The notes under the pieces: model-generated | The model's database searches: none | Told to the model about the DNA's origin: nothing | What the model saw: the letters and a program-made list of their open reading frames with translations, nothing else | In this document: piece by piece, positions 17,235 through 25,739 of the stretch | Position numbering within the stretch: position 1 is the first letter of the stretch | Layout of the letters: every line of letters begins with the position of its first letter | Origin: Reyranella sp. CPCC 100927 | Lineage (GTDB): Bacteria; Pseudomonadota; Alphaproteobacteria; Reyranellales; Reyranellaceae | DNA length: 64,000 nucleotides | Direction of reading: 5' to 3' | Assembly (NCBI RefSeq): GCF_007859315.1 | Contig: NZ_VOHA01000011.1 | Location: 164,940 to 228,939, forward strand | Made by a program: the position numbers and the translations under genes

Positions 17235-18188
17235 TCACGTTGCCGACGGCGCACAACGAACAGTCGCCAACACCGGACGGTGGTCCGAGCCAACATCGGG
17301 TCCGACAGCGTAGTCGACCAAAGTGCAGCCGTTGCCCAGCATGACGTGGTCGATCTTGATGCCGAGCCAGCGCGGCAGGAAGGTCGGCCACGTCGTGGCG
17401 ACGAGGTCGGCGTAGCGCAACGGCGTCGTACGCACCAAGCGCCGCATCGGCGCGCTCCACGGCGTCGCGTTGAAATCGCCGACGGCAGCCACCGGCCCTG
17501 CTGCCGCGACGGCCTGTTGCCCGATGGCAGCGATCTCGGCATCGCGCACGCGCATGCGGCGCCGGCCCTTGGGTGAGGCGGGATGGGCACCGATCACCGT
17601 CAAGATCGTGCCGCCGACATCGAACTTTGCCACCAGCATCGGCTGCCGCGGGCGGAGCCCCGCGATGACGTCAAGGGACGTCCACGGTCGCCGCGCGATC
17701 ATGGCGACAAACGTCGTGCGCTGCAGCGCCCTATACGGGTAGACGTCCGCCAACCGATCGAGCGCCTCGATCCAGCCCGCCGACGCCTCGACGACCACCA
17801 ACACATCAGGCTGTGTCTGCCGGATCCATTGCTCGACGGGCGCGTGACGGCCGTTCCTCAAATTCACATTCAACACGCCGATGGTGAGCGTTGCTCCCTC
17901 GCCATCCGCCGCCGCAGGGCGCACGCAATAGCGAAACTCGTCGCGCATGGCAGCGATATTGCCCAACGCCATGACGGCGGCCAGCCCGGCAGTGGGCGGC
18001 GAATGGAGCACCAGAATCGCCATCACGGCGACCACCGCGGCGGCGATCGCCAGATGCGGACGGAAATGCGCCGCCAGATCGAGCACTTCGTAGCGCGCAC
18101 CGAAAAAGCCGGCGACGGTGCCGACCAAAACACCGGCGGCGGCCATCAGAACCGCCACCTGCAGAAGCAGTGTCAGGTCAGGGTCCAT
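17235..18188 (-). CDS. Membrane-anchored endonuclease/exonuclease/phosphatase family protein, copy 2
   Basis: A 317-residue paralogue of the downstream gene. Two to three membrane segments occupy residues 8-90, then the EEP domain with VVVEAS, GDFNATPWS and GSDHRPV. The stretch from GDFNATPWS to IKIDH differs from copy 1 at only a few residues, while the N-terminal halves are far more diverged. This points to an old tandem duplication with later gene conversion or strong constraint at the 3' end. Both genes and the Ivy-like gene run in one direction with short gaps, suggesting one transcript. No specific substrate can be named. Confidence 0.85.
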   Translation of the reverse strand: MDPDLTLLLQVAVLMAAAGVLVGTVAGFFGARYEVLDLAAHFRPHLAIAAAVVAVMAILVLHSPPTAGLAAVMALGNIAAMRDEFRYCVRPAAADGEGATLTIGVLNVNLRNGRHAPVEQWIRQTQPDVLVVVEASAGWIEALDRLADVYPYRALQRTTFVAMIARRPWTSLDVIAGLRPRQPMLVAKFDVGGTILTVIGAHPASPKGRRRMRVRDAEIAAIGQQAVAAAGPVAAVGDFNATPWSAPMRRLVRTTPLRYADLVATTWPTFLPRWLGIKIDHVMLGNGCTLVDYAVGPDVGSDHRPVLATVRCAPSAT

Positions 18189-18221
18189 GTGCTGCTTCGG
18201 GCCGGATGGCGCGCCGCTGCC

Positions 18222-19175
18222 TCATTCACTCGCGCCAGCCAGGATCTTGCGCGCGGCGGCCGCGTCGGCGGCGATCTGGGCCTTCAGCGCATCGAGACCG
18301 GCGAACTTCATCTCGGGCCGGATGAAGTCGATGAACTGGGCCCGCACCGTGCGGCCATAGAGATCGCCGTCATAGTCCAGCAGATGGACCTCGAAGTTCT
18401 CGACCAGCTTGCCGACCGTTGGACGACGGCCGAGATTGGCGACCGCGTCGCGCCACACGATGCGGCCCTGCTCCTCGAGGCCGGCGCGCACGGCATAGAC
18501 TCCGAAACGCGGGCGCAGATGCTGGCCCAGCGCGACATTGGCGGTGGGAAAACCGATCGTACGGCCGCGCCGGTCTCCCTGCTCGACCACGCCTTCGACT
18601 TCCCATGCCCGGCCAAGCAAGTCGGCGGCTTCGCCGACCATGCCCAACCGCAGCGCTTCGCGGATGCCGGTCGACGAGTAGATCTCGCCCTCGCGCATCA
18701 CCGGGTCGAGCACCTCGACACCGAAACCAAACGCGGCGCCGAATTCGTGCAAGCGCTCGACATTGCCGCTGCGCCGGGCACCGAACGTAAAATCGTAGCC
18801 GCACACGACATGACGCGCGCCCAGGCCGCCGACCAGCACGTCCCGCACGAACGCTTCGGCAGACAACGCCGCGAAGGCCGTGTCGAAGCGCTGCGCCAGC
18901 ACGGCGCCCACGCCGTGCGCGGCCAACAGCCGCGCCTTGGCCGGCAGCAGCGTCAATCGGAACGGCCCGGTGTTGGGCACGAAGAACGCGCGCGGATGCG
19001 GCTCGAAGGTCAACGCCGTCACGGGCAGCGAGCCGGTGCGCGCGAGATCGGCGGCCTTGGCCAGCAGCACCTGGTGCCCGCGGTGCACTCCGTCGAAATT
19101 GCCCAGCGGCACCACACCGCCGCGCCATGCCGCGGGTACCGCTTGCCAGTCATCAAAGATGGGGATGTCAGTCAC
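18222..19175 (-). CDS. ribF: Bifunctional riboflavin kinase/FAD synthetase RibF
   Basis: A 317-residue enzyme that phosphorylates riboflavin to FMN and adenylates FMN to FAD. The N-terminal nucleotidyltransferase motif GNFDGVHRGH is near residue 25, with SSTGIRE near residue 160. The C-terminal flavokinase shows GRTIGFPTANV (about residue 200) and NFEVHLLD. GTG 19175 with an AGG about six bases upstream is taken as start; GTG 19190 would add five residues. No FMN riboswitch was noticed upstream. Its presence near ileS and lspA is usual in proteobacteria. The MaoC gene ends 45 bp upstream. Confidence 0.94.
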   Translation of the reverse strand: MTDIPIFDDWQAVPAAWRGGVVPLGNFDGVHRGHQVLLAKAADLARTGSLPVTALTFEPHPRAFFVPNTGPFRLTLLPAKARLLAAHGVGAVLAQRFDTAFAALSAEAFVRDVLVGGLGARHVVCGYDFTFGARRSGNVERLHEFGAAFGFGVEVLDPVMREGEIYSSTGIREALRLGMVGEAADLLGRAWEVEGVVEQGDRRGRTIGFPTANVALGQHLRPRFGVYAVRAGLEEQGRIVWRDAVANLGRRPTVGKLVENFEVHLLDYDGDLYGRTVRAQFIDFIRPEMKFAGLDALKAQIAADAAAARKILAGASE

Positions 19176-19197
19176 AGCGAACCTACGCACCTTGCCC

Positions 19198-19213
19198 CTC
19201 CCCTTCCGGGGAG
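19198..19213. repeat. Short CTCCCC/GGGGAG hairpin between maoC-like gene and ribF
   Basis: CTCCCC (19198-19203) and GGGGAG (19208-19213) form a 6-bp stem with a 4-nt loop in the 45-bp gap. It looks like a single reduced copy of the C-rich/G-rich hairpin family seen at four other places in the window. No further function is evident. Confidence 0.45.
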
Positions 19214-19220
19214 AGAGAAA

Positions 19221-19661
19221 TTATGCCGCCGGGCGACGGGGCGCCATCGCCACGGCCTCGCCGTCGATCACGACCGTATCGCCGCAGTGGCATTCCGTCT
19301 TCAGGCGGACGCGACGGCGCGTGGCATCGATGTCGACGATCTCGACGCGCGCGGTCACCGTGTCGCCGATCTTCACGGGTGCCCGGAAGTTCAGGGTCTG
19401 CGAGACATAGAGCGAACCCGGGCCTGGCAGCTTGGTGCCGATGACGGTCGAGATGAAGCTGCCGCCCAGCATGCCGTGCGCGATGCGCTGGCCGAAGCGC
19501 GTCGTCTTGGCGAAACCATCATGCAGATGGATCGGGTTGGTATCGCCCGACACGCCGGCGAAGGCCACGATATCAGCCTCGCTGACTGTCTTGCCGAACA
19601 CCGCCGACATGCCGACCTTGAGATCCTCGAGGTAATAGCCGTGCATCTCGCTGAAGTTCAT
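19221..19661 (-). CDS. MaoC-family (R)-hydratase
   Basis: A 146-residue hotdog-fold protein of the MaoC/PhaJ type. The hydratase motif is clear: GDTNPIHLHD near residue 39 with the catalytic Asp and His, followed by GQRIAHGML. Such enzymes hydrate 2-enoyl-CoA to (R)-3-hydroxyacyl-CoA. The usual dimer-length (about 140-160) is met. The amidase gene ends 17 bp upstream, so both are probably co-transcribed. Substrate chain length is not deducible. Confidence 0.9.
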   Translation of the reverse strand: MNFSEMHGYYLEDLKVGMSAVFGKTVSEADIVAFAGVSGDTNPIHLHDGFAKTTRFGQRIAHGMLGGSFISTVIGTKLPGPGSLYVSQTLNFRAPVKIGDTVTARVEIVDIDATRRRVRLKTECHCGDTVVIDGEAVAMAPRRPAA

Positions 19662-19678
19662 TCTGATCGTCCCTCCGC

Positions 19679-21103
19679 TCAATGCCGCACGACCGGATCG
19701 ATCGGCAGCTTCTTGTGCAGGCCGGTCATGTCCTCGAACAGCTTCGCTGCCGCCAGCAAGGCCGCCTCGCCGCGCGGCCGGCCGACCAGTTGCAGGCCCA
19801 CAGGCAGGCCGCCCTTGGTGAAGCCGGCTGGCACCGAGACCGACGGCAGGCCGGTCATGGTGATGATCGACGTGATCAGCACCCAGTCGATATAGCTCGG
19901 CATCTTCTGGCCGTTGATCGCCTCGACATAGCGCTGCTCGACCGGGAACGGCGGTACCGGCGCGGTCGGCACGGCCAGGATGTCGACCCCGGCCATGAAC
20001 GCCGCGAAGCGGGCATAGAGCTGCCCCTGCAGCAGCGTGGCACGACGGACATCCTCGCCCGAGAGCGACAGGCCGTACTCGATGTTCCAGATCACCTCGG
20101 GCTTCAGCAGGTCGCGCTGCGACTGCAGCAACCCGCCATGCGATGCCGCCATGTAATGGCCGCGAAACACCTGGAACGCCTCGCGCGCACCGCTGACATC
20201 GGGTGCCGTGTCTTCGACGACGGTGCCGATCTCGGCGAACCGCAATGTCGCCTGGCGGCAAATGTCCTCGATCTCGGGATCCAGCGGGCAGGCACCGTTG
20301 AAGCCGCCGCCCCACGCGACCTTCGCCGGCTTCACCGGATTGGCCACCGCCTGTGCGTAGGATACCGCCGGTGCGTCGTAGGATATCGGATCGAGCGGAT
20401 GATGGCGGGCGGACGCATCCAGCATCAACGCCACGTCAGCCACGCAACGGCCCATCGGGCCATTGACCGGATACGTGTTCAGCGGCAGCAGCGCGGGGCC
20501 ATAGGGTACGCGGCCAGGGCTCGGCCGGAAGCCCACCACGCCGCAGAAGCTGGCCGGCGTGCGCAGCGAGCCGCCGAGATCGGAGCCCGTCGCCAGCCAG
20601 GCCTGGCCGGTGGCCAGCGCCACGGCCGAGCCGCCCGACGAGCCGGCGCAGGTCATGCGCGTGTCCCACGGATTGCGGGTGATGCCGAACACCTCGTTGA
20701 AGGTCTGCGCGCCGGCGCCGAACTCCGGCGTATTGCTCTTGCCGATCACCAGGCCGCCCATCGCCTCCATGTGCTGGACGAACAGGCAGCTGCGTTGCGA
20801 GATATTTTCCTTGTAGATCGGCGATCCGAACGTGGTGCGCACGCCCTCGACGTCGTTGAGGTCCTTGACCGCGAACGGCAGGCCACCCAGCCAGCCTGGC
20901 GTCTGCGCATCAGGCAGCGTCAGCGATCGCGCCCTCTGCCGGGCCCGATCGAAGGTGCGGACCACCATGGCGTTGACGGCGCCATCGACGGCTGCGATGC
21001 GCGCTTCGGCAGCATCGATCAGTTCCAGCGGCGAGACTTGCTTGCGCTTCAGCAGGTCCACCGTCTCGACGGCGGTCAGACTGTAGGGTCCGCTATCGGC
21101 CAC
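19679..21103 (-). CDS. Amidase signature family protein
   Basis: A 474-residue amidase-signature enzyme hydrolysing an amide or related C-N bond. The Ser-cisSer-Lys triad is visible: Lys in FAVKDLNDVEG (about residue 80), the Gly/Ser-rich loop AGSSGGSAVALATG and the nucleophile region GSDLGGSLRTPASFCG. GTG 21103 is taken as start because GAGGGGA sits six bases before it and the protein then begins like other amidases (VADSGPYSLTAVETV); an upstream ATG at 21133 would add a Cys-containing leader. The enzyme also resembles GatA but no gatB/gatC is near, so a catabolic amidase is more likely. Confidence 0.9.
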   Translation of the reverse strand: MADSGPYSLTAVETVDLLKRKQVSPLELIDAAEARIAAVDGAVNAMVVRTFDRARQRARSLTLPDAQTPGWLGGLPFAVKDLNDVEGVRTTFGSPIYKENISQRSCLFVQHMEAMGGLVIGKSNTPEFGAGAQTFNEVFGITRNPWDTRMTCAGSSGGSAVALATGQAWLATGSDLGGSLRTPASFCGVVGFRPSPGRVPYGPALLPLNTYPVNGPMGRCVADVALMLDASARHHPLDPISYDAPAVSYAQAVANPVKPAKVAWGGGFNGACPLDPEIEDICRQATLRFAEIGTVVEDTAPDVSGAREAFQVFRGHYMAASHGGLLQSQRDLLKPEVIWNIEYGLSLSGEDVRRATLLQGQLYARFAAFMAGVDILAVPTAPVPPFPVEQRYVEAINGQKMPSYIDWVLITSIITMTGLPSVSVPAGFTKGGLPVGLQLVGRPRGEAALLAAAKLFEDMTGLHKKLPIDPVVRH

Positions 21104-21223
21104 GCTCTTCCCCTCGCAAAGGAGGCGTCCCATATCACGGTGCCCGCGGGATCGCCACAGGTGGCGGCGCGCACGCCGGCGCGAACAGACTTGGATACCG
21201 CCGCCCGTCGTGCTGGAATGACC

Positions 21224-21237
21224 TGAATGGTCATTCA
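21224..21237. promoter_or_regulatory. TetR-type operator candidate TGAATG-GT-CATTCA
   Basis: A perfect 6-bp dyad with 2-bp spacer lies between the divergent amidase gene and the phosphotransferase gene, 25 bp before the latter's start. GAATG-N2-CATTC dyads are the classical operator form of many TetR/AcrR regulators, including those of acyl-CoA and fatty-acid genes. No TetR gene is present in the window, so the regulator would act in trans. An extra GAATGACC half-site directly precedes it at 21216. Confidence 0.55.
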
Positions 21238-21261
21238 TATCACTCATGAAAGGAACGCGCC

Positions 21262-22314
21262 GTGATGGATGGCGTGTCGGAAACCCAGGACGCCATGGCC
21301 ATGCTGGCACAGCGACTGGCCACCACCTGTGGCCGCCATTTCGCTGCACCGGTGCACATCGAGGGCCTGTTCCGTCACTCCGGCGGCGCGTCGCGCCAGA
21401 CCTGGGGTTTCGATGCCATCGTCGAGCGCTCCAGCGGCGCGGAACGGCTCGCCCTGGTGCTGCGCCGCGATCCGCCCCGCAATACCGACACAGCGACCGG
21501 CGGCGGCGAGTCATCGCTGGCACTGGACCGCGGTGTCGAGTTTGCGTTGCTGCGCGTGGCCGATCGACACGGCGTGCCGGTGCCCACGCCGTTGTTCCAT
21601 CTCGATGCCAGCGATGGGCTGGGCGACGGTTTCGTCATGCGGCACGTGCCGGGGACAGCGATTGCGCGCGAGCTGCTGCGCGAGCCGCGCTACGCCACAG
21701 CCCGCGGCAGGATCACCGCCCAACTCGGCGGCATTCTCGCCCGCCTGCATGCTGTACCGCTGGGCGAACTGCCCAAGCTGCGACGGACCACGCCGGCCGA
21801 GGCGATCGCGCAGCAACGCCACGTGCTCGACACCATCGGCGAGCCGCATCCGGTGTTCGAGCTGGCGTTGACCTGGCTCGAGCGCCGCCTGCCCGCCGCC
21901 GCCGTGACGCCGTGCTTCGTGCACGGCGACTTCCGTACCGGCAATTTCCTCGCCGACGAAAACGGCGTGACGGCGATCCTCGACTGGGAGATCGCGCACA
22001 CCGGCGATCCTCTGGAGGATCTGGGCTGGATGTGCATCAAGTCGTGGCGCTTCGGTGCCATCGAGAATCCGGCCGGCGGCTTCGGCCAGCGCGATGAATT
22101 GCATGCTGCCTATGAAGCCGCGGGTGGGCCACCGGTCGACAAGGCGCGAGCCTATTGGTGGGAAATCTTCGGTACCGCGCGCTGGGGCATCATCTGCATG
22201 GCGCAGGCCTGGAAGCATCTGTCGGGCGCCGAGCACTCGGTCGAGCTGGCGTCGATCGGCCGACGCTGCGCCGAAACCGAGGTCGACCTGCTGCAGCTGC
22301 TGGCGGAGGCATAG
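21262..22314 (+). CDS. Phosphotransferase (APH family), acyl-CoA-metabolism type
   Basis: A 350-residue kinase-like protein of the aminoglycoside phosphotransferase superfamily. The catalytic loop HGDFRTGNFL (about residue 220) and the metal-binding DWEIAHTGDP (about residue 242) are both intact. Close relatives sit beside acyl-CoA dehydrogenases and DUF6285 genes and resemble the kinase domain of ACAD10/11, which phosphorylates 4-hydroxyacyl-CoA; a similar role is an inference here. GTG 21262 or ATG 21265 may be the start, with AAAGGA upstream. It abuts the DUF6285 gene (TAG directly followed by ATG). Confidence 0.88.
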   Translation: MMDGVSETQDAMAMLAQRLATTCGRHFAAPVHIEGLFRHSGGASRQTWGFDAIVERSSGAERLALVLRRDPPRNTDTATGGGESSLALDRGVEFALLRVADRHGVPVPTPLFHLDASDGLGDGFVMRHVPGTAIARELLREPRYATARGRITAQLGGILARLHAVPLGELPKLRRTTPAEAIAQQRHVLDTIGEPHPVFELALTWLERRLPAAAVTPCFVHGDFRTGNFLADENGVTAILDWEIAHTGDPLEDLGWMCIKSWRFGAIENPAGGFGQRDELHAAYEAAGGPPVDKARAYWWEIFGTARWGIICMAQAWKHLSGAEHSVELASIGRRCAETEVDLLQLLAEA

Positions 22315-22665
22315 ATGTCCCAGGATCGCCCACACGCCCCCGAGCTGCTGCGCGCCATTCGCGAGTTCCTCGGCAGCGACGTGCTGCCCAAGCTCGAGGG
22401 CCGCACCCAATTCCATCTCAAGGTGGCCATCAACTCTCTCGCCATCCTCGAGCGCGAGGCAACGCGCGGACCAACCGCTGACACCGCGGAACGGGAGCGT
22501 CTGAAAGTGCTGCTGGGCCGTGACGGATCGCTTGCCGAGCTCAATGCCGAGCTGGCGCGCCAACTGCGCGACGGAATGCGCGACGAGACCGATGCGGCCC
22601 TGATGGCGCACCTGCGCGCCACCATCACCGACAAGATCGCGATCTCCAACCCGAAATGGCGGTAG
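22315..22665 (+). CDS. DUF6285 protein
   Basis: A 116-residue alpha-helical protein matching DUF6285, which nearly always follows a phosphotransferase of the type encoded immediately upstream; here the ATG is adjacent to that gene's stop. The family begins with a RPHAPELLRAIREFL-type helix and has NSLAILERE, both seen here. Its function is unknown; the tight coupling suggests a subunit or regulator of the kinase. The 3' end faces the convergent MerR-ATPase gene with 21 bp between. Confidence 0.85.
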   Translation: MSQDRPHAPELLRAIREFLGSDVLPKLEGRTQFHLKVAINSLAILEREATRGPTADTAERERLKVLLGRDGSLAELNAELARQLRDGMRDETDAALMAHLRATITDKIAISNPKWR

Positions 22666-22686
22666 CGCCCATGGCCTTGCTGACAG

Positions 22687-23727
22687 TCAGCCGCCGTTGC
22701 TTGGCGGGCGCCACGCGATGACCCCTTCGGTCCGCGCCCGCACGTCGGGAGAGGCCAGGCACGTCGCAACGGCTTCATAGCCTGGTGCCCCCGGATAGGC
22801 CGCAACACATGTGGGCGGGCTGTGATTGGCGGGGCAGAGGATAATGGTCTCGTCGACACCGACCGTGGCCAGATCCAGAATGGCGTTGGAGCGTGTGAGA
22901 AGGAACAACGGCCGCGCGCCCGTGGCCCTGTTGCGCAAGTGGACGATCAGCGCCTCCTGCGTGGCCTGATCCAACCCCTGCTCCACCATGTCGACGACCA
23001 GGACGGCCGGCCCGTCGCTTTCGAGCCCCGCCAAGAGCGCGATCAGGGCTGGCGATGTGGTGGCGCCGTCCTCGACCAGCCACGCCAATGCGCGATCGAC
23101 CTTGGACTTGAGCGCCGGATCAACCGCCAGCCGCGCCAAAGCGTCGGCGCCATCATCCGCCGATCGTTCCAGGCCAAGGAAGGCGGCATCGGGCAGCGTC
23201 TCGGCGATCTTGCGCGCCAGACGCGTCTTGCCGCTGCCCAGCGGACCGATGATGTAGTTGATCGGCCGGATGTCGTGCAGCTCGAACGGCTCACCGCCCC
23301 ATGGCCAGGGGAGATCGAACCGCACACGAGGCTCCGCGGTCGTTCCCAGCAGATGTGCCAGCTGTCGCGCTTCCGGCGCCTCACCGCGGGTCAGATCGGC
23401 CCGAAGGCCCTGCACCTTCTCGACCGTTCCAGCGAGTTGGTGAATGCGGCTTTCGAGTACCGCCTGGTGCGCGGCAAGGGCTGCCTCCAGGCACTGGGAA
23501 TCCCCTCCCACTACCTGCGCGACCTGGGCAAGGCTGAGGCCCAACGCACGCAAGGCCACGACGTCGGCCGCCTTGGCCATTTCGCCGGGACCATAGGCCC
23601 GCCAGCCCGCCGCGGTGCGCAGCGGAACGATCAGACCGCGCTGTTCGTAGAGGCGCAGGGCCTTGGCGGAAACGCCCAGCCGCTGGGCCGCTTCGGAAGC
23701 GTTCAGGAATTGCGCTGCGTGATTCAC
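22687..23727 (-). CDS. MerR-type HTH fused to a P-loop ATPase domain
   Basis: A 346-residue protein with an unusual two-part layout. Residues 8-75 form a MerR winged helix (ASEAAQRLGVSAKALRLYEQRG), followed by the MerR dimerisation helix to about residue 120. From about residue 140 there is an ABC/AAA-like P-loop domain: Walker A GPLGSGKTRLA (about residue 161) and a Walker-B-like VLVVDMVEQGLDQ (about 245), where a Glu/Gln-rich end is kept. A domain swap for the usual small effector-binding region means DNA binding could depend on ATP. It is divergent from an ArsR-type gene; a GGGG-CAG-CCCC dyad at 23763-23773 lies close to its start. Confidence 0.82.
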   Translation of the reverse strand: MNHAAQFLNASEAAQRLGVSAKALRLYEQRGLIVPLRTAAGWRAYGPGEMAKAADVVALRALGLSLAQVAQVVGGDSQCLEAALAAHQAVLESRIHQLAGTVEKVQGLRADLTRGEAPEARQLAHLLGTTAEPRVRFDLPWPWGGEPFELHDIRPINYIIGPLGSGKTRLARKIAETLPDAAFLGLERSADDGADALARLAVDPALKSKVDRALAWLVEDGATTSPALIALLAGLESDGPAVLVVDMVEQGLDQATQEALIVHLRNRATGARPLFLLTRSNAILDLATVGVDETIILCPANHSPPTCVAAYPGAPGYEAVATCLASPDVRARTEGVIAWRPPSNGG

Positions 23728-23933
23728 GAACCACCTCGTTGTTCGCCGACCACGATCTTATCGGGGCAGCCCCAGGGGCCGGGTCAATATCGTATTTGCG
23801 GATTTCAACAGCACGCCGTTCGACCACGCGGAGTCCGTCCGCCGGCTCGCTTCGGCCATGGCCGAATCGTCGATGCATGGCCTGAGATCGGGCATGCGCT
23901 ATAGTGCCGGCATTATTCGATGGAGGCCGAATC

Positions 23934-24689
23934 ATGCTTTCCACGAACGCCCTGGCCGAGGTCGCGGCCCTGATCGGCGATCCGGCGCGCGCCGGCATGC
24001 TGCTCGCCCTGATGGATGGCCGCGCCCGGCCGGCCAGCGAACTGGCGCTGGAGGCGCGCATCATGCCGCAGACCGCCAGCGGCCACCTTGCCAAGCTGGT
24101 GGCGGCAGGCCTGCTGGAGGTGCGCCCGGTGGGCCGCAACCGCTTCTACCGCCTGGCCGGCCCGACCGTGGCCGAGGCCATCGAAGCCATCGGTGTCGTC
24201 GCCGCCGGCCTGCACGGTGCCGCCAGCATACCGCCGCCGGCACCGGCCAGCGCCGCCTGGCGGCGCGATCCTGACCTGCGCTTCTGCCGCACCTGCTACG
24301 ACCATCTCGCTGGCCAAGTCGGCATGGCGGTCACCGATGCCCTGACGCACGAGGCCGTCATCGAGCCGGCGCCAGGCAAGGACTGGCGGGTGACGTCGCA
24401 TGGCGAGCATTTCTGCCGGCAGGTCGGGATCGACATCGATGCCGCCCGGGCCGCCGCGACAGCCGGACGCCGGCAGTTCGCGCGCCAGTGCCTCGACTGG
24501 AGCGAGCGGCGCCCGCATATCGCCGGCGCCTTCGGTGCCGCCATCGCCGATCTGTTCTTCCGCAAGGGCTGGACCGTGCGCAGCCGGCGTGGCCGCATCG
24601 TCACCCTGACGCCGGAGGGTCGCCGCGCGCTGGTCAAGGTGTTCGGCGCGATCGACCCAGAACTGGGTGCCTCACGACGGGCTGCGTAG
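23934..24689 (+). CDS. ArsR-family winged-helix regulator with C-terminal domain
   Basis: A 251-residue protein. The N-terminal 90 residues form an ArsR-type winged helix (LIGDPARAGMLLALMDG, ASELALEARIMPQTASGHLAKL). The rest is a longer C-terminal region with CRTCYDHLAGQVG and a second helical-wing-like part ending in TLTPEGRRAL. The Cys pair could bind metal but is shared by metal-insensitive relatives. ATG 23934 is supported by TGGAGG seven bases upstream. Divergent from the MerR-ATPase gene, so the two may regulate each other or a shared target. The stop is followed immediately by a 33-bp inverted repeat. Confidence 0.85.
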   Translation: MLSTNALAEVAALIGDPARAGMLLALMDGRARPASELALEARIMPQTASGHLAKLVAAGLLEVRPVGRNRFYRLAGPTVAEAIEAIGVVAAGLHGAASIPPPAPASAAWRRDPDLRFCRTCYDHLAGQVGMAVTDALTHEAVIEPAPGKDWRVTSHGEHFCRQVGIDIDAARAAATAGRRQFARQCLDWSERRPHIAGAFGAAIADLFFRKGWTVRSRRGRIVTLTPEGRRALVKVFGAIDPELGASRRAA

Positions 24690-24813
24690 GTCGTCCTGAG
24701 CGCAGCGAAGGACCCTGCGGTGGTTCGATCGAACGCAGGCGGCACCGGTGATCACCATCGTCGCCCGTGCTCTCGACCAACACCGCAGGGTCCTTCGCTG
24801 CGCTCAGGACGAC
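24690..24813. terminator. Perfect 33-bp inverted repeat (GAGCGCAGCGA family), likely bidirectional terminator
   Basis: Arms at 24690-24722 and 24781-24813 are exact reverse complements (33 of 33) with a 58-nt loop. The first base follows the ArsR-type stop, and the last is three bases before the stop of the convergent RidA gene, so the element fills the gap exactly. The arm core matches the repeats at 8405-8488 and 59456-59534. Function as a two-way terminator or RNA-stabilising end is inferred from the position. Confidence 0.75.
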
Positions 24814-24816
24814 ACC

Positions 24817-25200
24817 TCACGCCATCGCGACGGCTTCGATTTCCAACAGCCAGGCCTCATCGAAGATGCCGGTGATGATCACCGTGAGCGCCGGCGTGCG
24901 CGTGCCGAGAACCTCGTTGCGCACCTGCCGGTTTTCCGCCGCATAGCGGCGGTCGGACAGGAAGATCGTCACCTTCACCAGGTTGTCCAACGTCATGTCG
25001 GCGGCGCGCAGCTGGGCCTGCACATTGGCCCATGCCTGCCGGCTCTGGCTGACGAAATCGGACGGCACGGTTCCGTCCAGCGCCATCGGTATCTGGCCGC
25101 TGACATGCACGATGCGCTGCACGCCGGTGGCCTCGACGACCTGCGCATAGCCGCCGGCGGGCGCCGGCACGTCCGGGGAATTGATCGCACGGGTCTTCAT
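24817..25200 (-). CDS. RidA-family protein
   Basis: A 127-residue protein of the RidA/YjgF/UK114 family, which deaminates reactive enamine/imine intermediates from PLP enzymes; some members have other catabolic roles. Family features are HVSGQIPM, a helix ARQAWANVQAQL-like region and the VTIFLSDRRYA motif. The catalytic Arg of true RidA (in the PARxxV motif) appears replaced: the corresponding segment reads TRTPALTVI. So it likely belongs to a non-archetypal subgroup. It lies 12 bp after a thioesterase gene and probably shares its transcript. Confidence 0.88.
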   Translation of the reverse strand: MKTRAINSPDVPAPAGGYAQVVEATGVQRIVHVSGQIPMALDGTVPSDFVSQSRQAWANVQAQLRAADMTLDNLVKVTIFLSDRRYAAENRQVRNEVLGTRTPALTVIITGIFDEAWLLEIEAVAMA

Positions 25201-25212
25201 GGACGTATCTCC

Positions 25213-25734
25213 CTATTCCTGTTCCTTGGCCGCGCGGCCCTGGTCGGCCAGCCAGCCGTCGCCCGAAGGCACCTTCACGATGCAGCTGGCGCGCAGGACC
25301 TTGGTGTCACCCACGGTGAGGTAGATATGCGAGAACAGCAGCGAGCGCGTGGCGCGCACCAGCTCCAGCCGGCCTTCGACCCAGTCGCCCTGGCGCGCCG
25401 GCGCCACGAAGTCGAACGTCATGCTGACGGTGGGTACGAACTTGCCGCGGATGCCGGCCAACGTCGTGGCGCCCATGCCGCCGACCAGGTCGGCCACCGT
25501 CATCAGCATGCCGCCGTGCAGGGTGCCGGCCGGATTGCACATGTAAGGCTGCACACGCAGGCCCATCACGAACTCATCGCGCGTGCCCTTCTCGCCGAAC
25601 TTGGCGTAGAGCGGCCCGACATGGGTGTTGAAGTTGATGACCGTGCTCTTGCGCTGGAAATCGATCAGCTTGAAGTCGGGCGGCGGGTCGTTGGGAATCG
25701 TCTTCAGTTCGAGCGTGGATAGCGGTGCGTTCAT
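25213..25734 (-). CDS. PaaI-type hotdog thioesterase, copy 1
   Basis: A 173-residue hotdog-fold protein. The PaaI thioesterase signature is PAGTLHGGMLMTVAD with the acidic residue near residue 82. It would hydrolyse an acyl-CoA thioester in the cytosol. ATG 25734 gives the family length; an upstream extension would run through the next gene. It lies 5 bp after a second thioesterase gene and 12 bp before the ridA-like gene, so three genes probably form one operon. Confidence 0.88.
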   Translation of the reverse strand: MNAPLSTLELKTIPNDPPPDFKLIDFQRKSTVINFNTHVGPLYAKFGEKGTRDEFVMGLRVQPYMCNPAGTLHGGMLMTVADLVGGMGATTLAGIRGKFVPTVSMTFDFVAPARQGDWVEGRLELVRATRSLLFSHIYLTVGDTKVLRASCIVKVPSGDGWLADQGRAAKEQE

Positions 25735-25739
25735 GTCTC

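Noticed and set aside
17583..19895. 770-codon plus-strand open frame spanning ribF and maoC-like genes
   Set aside because: Antisense shadow over several confidently identified minus-strand genes.
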